Below, piece by piece: positions 3,090-5,032 of a stretch of 5,032 bases of DNA. The position numbers and the translations under genes were made by a program. Each line of letters starts with the position of its first letter. Position 1 is the first letter of the stretch. The notes beneath the pieces are model-generated. The model did no database searches. It saw nothing but the letters and a program-made list of their open reading frames with translations, and was not told where the DNA came from. The stretch comes from a bacterium (lineage in GTDB: Bacteria; Chloroflexota; Dormibacteria; Aeolococcales; Aeolococcaceae): contig JAJZMA010000147.1 in assembly GCA_021850405.1 (NCBI GenBank), forward strand, positions 1 through 5,032. The letters run 5' to 3'.

Positions 3090-5032
3090 ATGACCCGTCC
3101 GCCCATATGGACCCCTACCAGTGAAATGACCCGGAACAGCAAACTCTTCCACTTCATGCAGACGCTGGACTGTACGGATTTTGCTGCACTCCAGCTGCTC
3201 TCCCGAAAGCACCCACAAACCTTCTGGGAGGCAGCAGCAGAGGACATCGGCTTCGACTGGACCCGTAAACCCGATGAAATTCTCGACATGACAGATGGTC
3301 CTGCATTCCCACATTTCTGGCGGGGTGCAAAGACCAATCTCAGCTATCTGGCAGTAGACCGGCATGCCCGCAGGCAGCCCTACAAGGAAGCAATCTCATT
3401 CGAAGGCGAAGACGGCACCCGGAGGAGTCTTAACTATTCCGAGTTGGGGCAGCAGGTAAGCCACTGTGCATCCCTGCTGCTCAAGCTCGGTGCCAAGGAA
3501 GGCACCCGGATAGGGCTATTTACGCCCATGATCCCTGAGACAGTAATTGTCTTTCTGGCGTGTGCGCGGATCGGCGCCATTGTCTGCCCACTCTTTAGCG
3601 GCTATGGCGCAGCTGCCATTGAATCCCGCCTGAGTGATTGTGGAGCAACGATACTGGCCACCGTGGATGGTTTTACCCGCCGGGGCAAATGGGTGGATGC
3701 CCTTGCAGTCGCCCGGCAGGCGGCAGCGGCGCTGCCCTCACTCGCCACCCTGCTGGTTGTACAGCAGGGGGCCGGAAAGATAGACCCCGGCAAGGGCGAA
3801 CACAGCTATCAGGAAGGGATGGCGGCCATACAGGAAGCCGCTGAGCCACTTCTCGCAGATGCCAGCCTGCCATTCATGCTGATCTACACCAGCGGAACGA
3901 CGGGAAAACCGAAAGCAACCGTCCACTCACACGCTGGTTTCCCCTTCAAGGCAGCGCAGGATATGGCGCACTGCTTCGACACCCGTCCGGACGAGCGCTT
4001 TCTCTGGTACACCGACATCGGCTGGATGATGGGGCCCTGGGCCATCTGTGGAGTCCTTATCCATGGGGCGACTCTGGTCCTCTTTGATGGGGTCCCAGAC
4101 TATCCCGGCCCAGACCGCATGTGGGATGTATGCAGCAGGCATTCCGTCACCACGCTCGGGATAGCGCCTACCGTTATCCGCAGCCTGATGCGCCATGGGG
4201 ATGACCTTCCCGCAAGGCACGACCTTGGTGCCCTGCGGATCCTGGGCTCAAGCGGAGAGCCATGGAATCCTGAACCATGGAACTGGTTCATGCATGTGGT
4301 TGGCGCTGGACGCTGCCCCATCATCAACTATTCCGGTGGGACAGAGGTAAGCGGCGGGATTCTGGGGGGCAACCTGCTTACGCCGCTTGCCCCCTGCTCA
4401 TTCAGCGGTCCGGTTGCCGGCATGGATGCAGCCGTTTTCAATGACTCTGGTATCCCTGTGGTGGGGGAGGTTGGAGAGCTGGTCGTGCGTGGACCCTGGC
4501 CGGGCATGACACATGGATTCTGGCAGGACACTGAACGCTATCTGGAGACCTACTGGAGCCGGTGGCCTGGTATATGGCAACACGGCGACTGGGCCGAGAT
4601 AGATGCAGATGGCCTCTGGTACATCCGCGGACGAAGCGACGACACCATAAAGGTGGCTGGCAAGCGGGTCGGCCCGGCAGAAGTGGAATCGGTAGTGGTA
4701 TCCCATCCAGCAGTTGCCGAGGCAGCTGCCATAGGGGTGCCTGACGCACTTAGCGGGGAAGCACTGGCTGTCTTTGCCGTGCTTGCGCAAGGGCACACCG
4801 ATACCATGGCCCTGCGGGAGTCCATCGGCGATCTGGTAGCCAGTCAGCTGGGAAAGCCGCTACGACCCCATGCGGTCGAGATTGTGCCAGAGCTGCCCAA
4901 AACCAGAAATGCCAAGGTGCTGCGACGCCTGATACGCTCAGCCTATCTGGGTCAGGAGGCTGGGGATGTCTCATCCCTGGAAAACCCGCAGGCGCTACGC
5001 GGGGGGCGACAGGATTGCCCTCCTCCTCACCC
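3090..5032 (+). CDS. AMP-forming acyl-CoA synthetase, acetyl-CoA synthetase-like, nearly complete
   Basis: This cytosolic enzyme activates a carboxylic acid with ATP to an acyl-AMP and then transfers the acyl group to CoA. The 647 visible codons cover nearly the whole family length. An ACS-type N-terminus (FWEAAAEDIGFDW, 45-57) is followed by the phosphate-binding loop YTSGTTGKPK (266-275), DIGWMMGPW, the adenine-pocket motif YSGGTE (414-419), ribose-binding D500 in GDW, the hinge RGRSDDTIKVAGKRVGPAEVE (513-533), and the C-terminal lysine motif PKTRNAK (603-609). K609 is the adenylation lysine, which is controlled by reversible acetylation in acetyl-CoA synthetases. Acetate-specific enzymes have WWQTET at the pocket. 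Here a glycine falls where the acetate-limiting Trp would be, so I infer a larger acyl substrate, which I cannot name. SLENPQAL near the right edge resembles family C-termini, so the stop should lie soon beyond. The sequence reads on through a six-G run (5001-5006) into GGRQDCPPPH, which is less typical and could hide a frameshift. Confidence 0.93.
   Translation, partial: MTRPPIWTPTSEMTRNSKLFHFMQTLDCTDFAALQLLSRKHPQTFWEAAAEDIGFDWTRKPDEILDMTDGPAFPHFWRGAKTNLSYLAVDRHARRQPYKEAISFEGEDGTRRSLNYSELGQQVSHCASLLLKLGAKEGTRIGLFTPMIPETVIVFLACARIGAIVCPLFSGYGAAAIESRLSDCGATILATVDGFTRRGKWVDALAVARQAAAALPSLATLLVVQQGAGKIDPGKGEHSYQEGMAAIQEAAEPLLADASLPFMLIYTSGTTGKPKATVHSHAGFPFKAAQDMAHCFDTRPDERFLWYTDIGWMMGPWAICGVLIHGATLVLFDGVPDYPGPDRMWDVCSRHSVTTLGIAPTVIRSLMRHGDDLPARHDLGALRILGSSGEPWNPEPWNWFMHVVGAGRCPIINYSGGTEVSGGILGGNLLTPLAPCSFSGPVAGMDAAVFNDSGIPVVGEVGELVVRGPWPGMTHGFWQDTERYLETYWSRWPGIWQHGDWAEIDADGLWYIRGRSDDTIKVAGKRVGPAEVESVVVSHPAVAEAAAIGVPDALSGEALAVFAVLAQGHTDTMALRESIGDLVASQLGKPLRPHAVEIVPELPKTRNAKVLRRLIRSAYLGQEAGDVSSLENPQALRGGRQDCPPPH

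Noticed and set aside
2738..3365. Long minus-strand open frames of 199 and 150 codons
   Set aside because: They lie antisense to the radical-SAM-like gene and the start of the synthetase, both of which have family motifs and better start signals.
3927..4825. Several minus-strand open frames of 60-132 codons
   Set aside because: All are antisense shadows of the synthetase, whose motifs are continuous through this region.
1..5032. tRNA, CRISPR array, insertion sequence or attachment site
   Set aside because: I looked for T-arm motifs, regularly spaced repeats, transposase motifs and terminal inverted repeats on both strands and found none that hold up.

Overview
This window comes from a moderately GC-rich prokaryote. 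The restriction endonuclease, the beta-type methyltransferase and the spore-photoproduct-lyase-like protein all recall proteins I associate with Actinobacteria and related Gram-positive or environmental lineages. There is no rRNA, tRNA or other phylogenetic marker, so the assignment is weak.

The window holds two divergent units around a regulatory gap of about 165-180 bp. Reading leftward (minus strand) is a restriction-modification unit. It contains a 354-residue PD-(D/E)xK-like endonuclease (2085-1021), a 520-bp stretch without a confident gene, and the first 166 residues of a DPPF-type DNA methyltransferase (498-1) that runs off the left edge. Reading rightward (plus strand) is a two-gene unit. 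Its first gene (2269-3057) is a protein of the radical SAM / spore-photoproduct-lyase-like family that has lost the iron-sulfur CxxxCxxC segment. Its second gene (3090 to the right edge) is a nearly complete AMP-forming acyl-CoA synthetase of the acetyl-CoA synthetase superfamily. That gene has a strong ribosome binding site 33 bases after the first gene ends.

The endonuclease and methyltransferase most likely form a type II-like self versus non-self system. The synthetase is metabolic: it activates an organic acid to its acyl-CoA through an acyl-adenylate, and its pocket residues suggest a substrate other than acetate. I see no functional link between the two units beyond their shared intergenic region.

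Three things deserve a second look. First, the radical-SAM-like protein lacks its defining cluster, apparently through a short in-frame loss. Second, three in-frame TAG codons sit where reading through them would give a neater gene arrangement: near the start and at the end of the radical-SAM-like gene, and between endonuclease and methyltransferase. Third, the divergent gap holds ordered repeats at helical spacing that look like operators.
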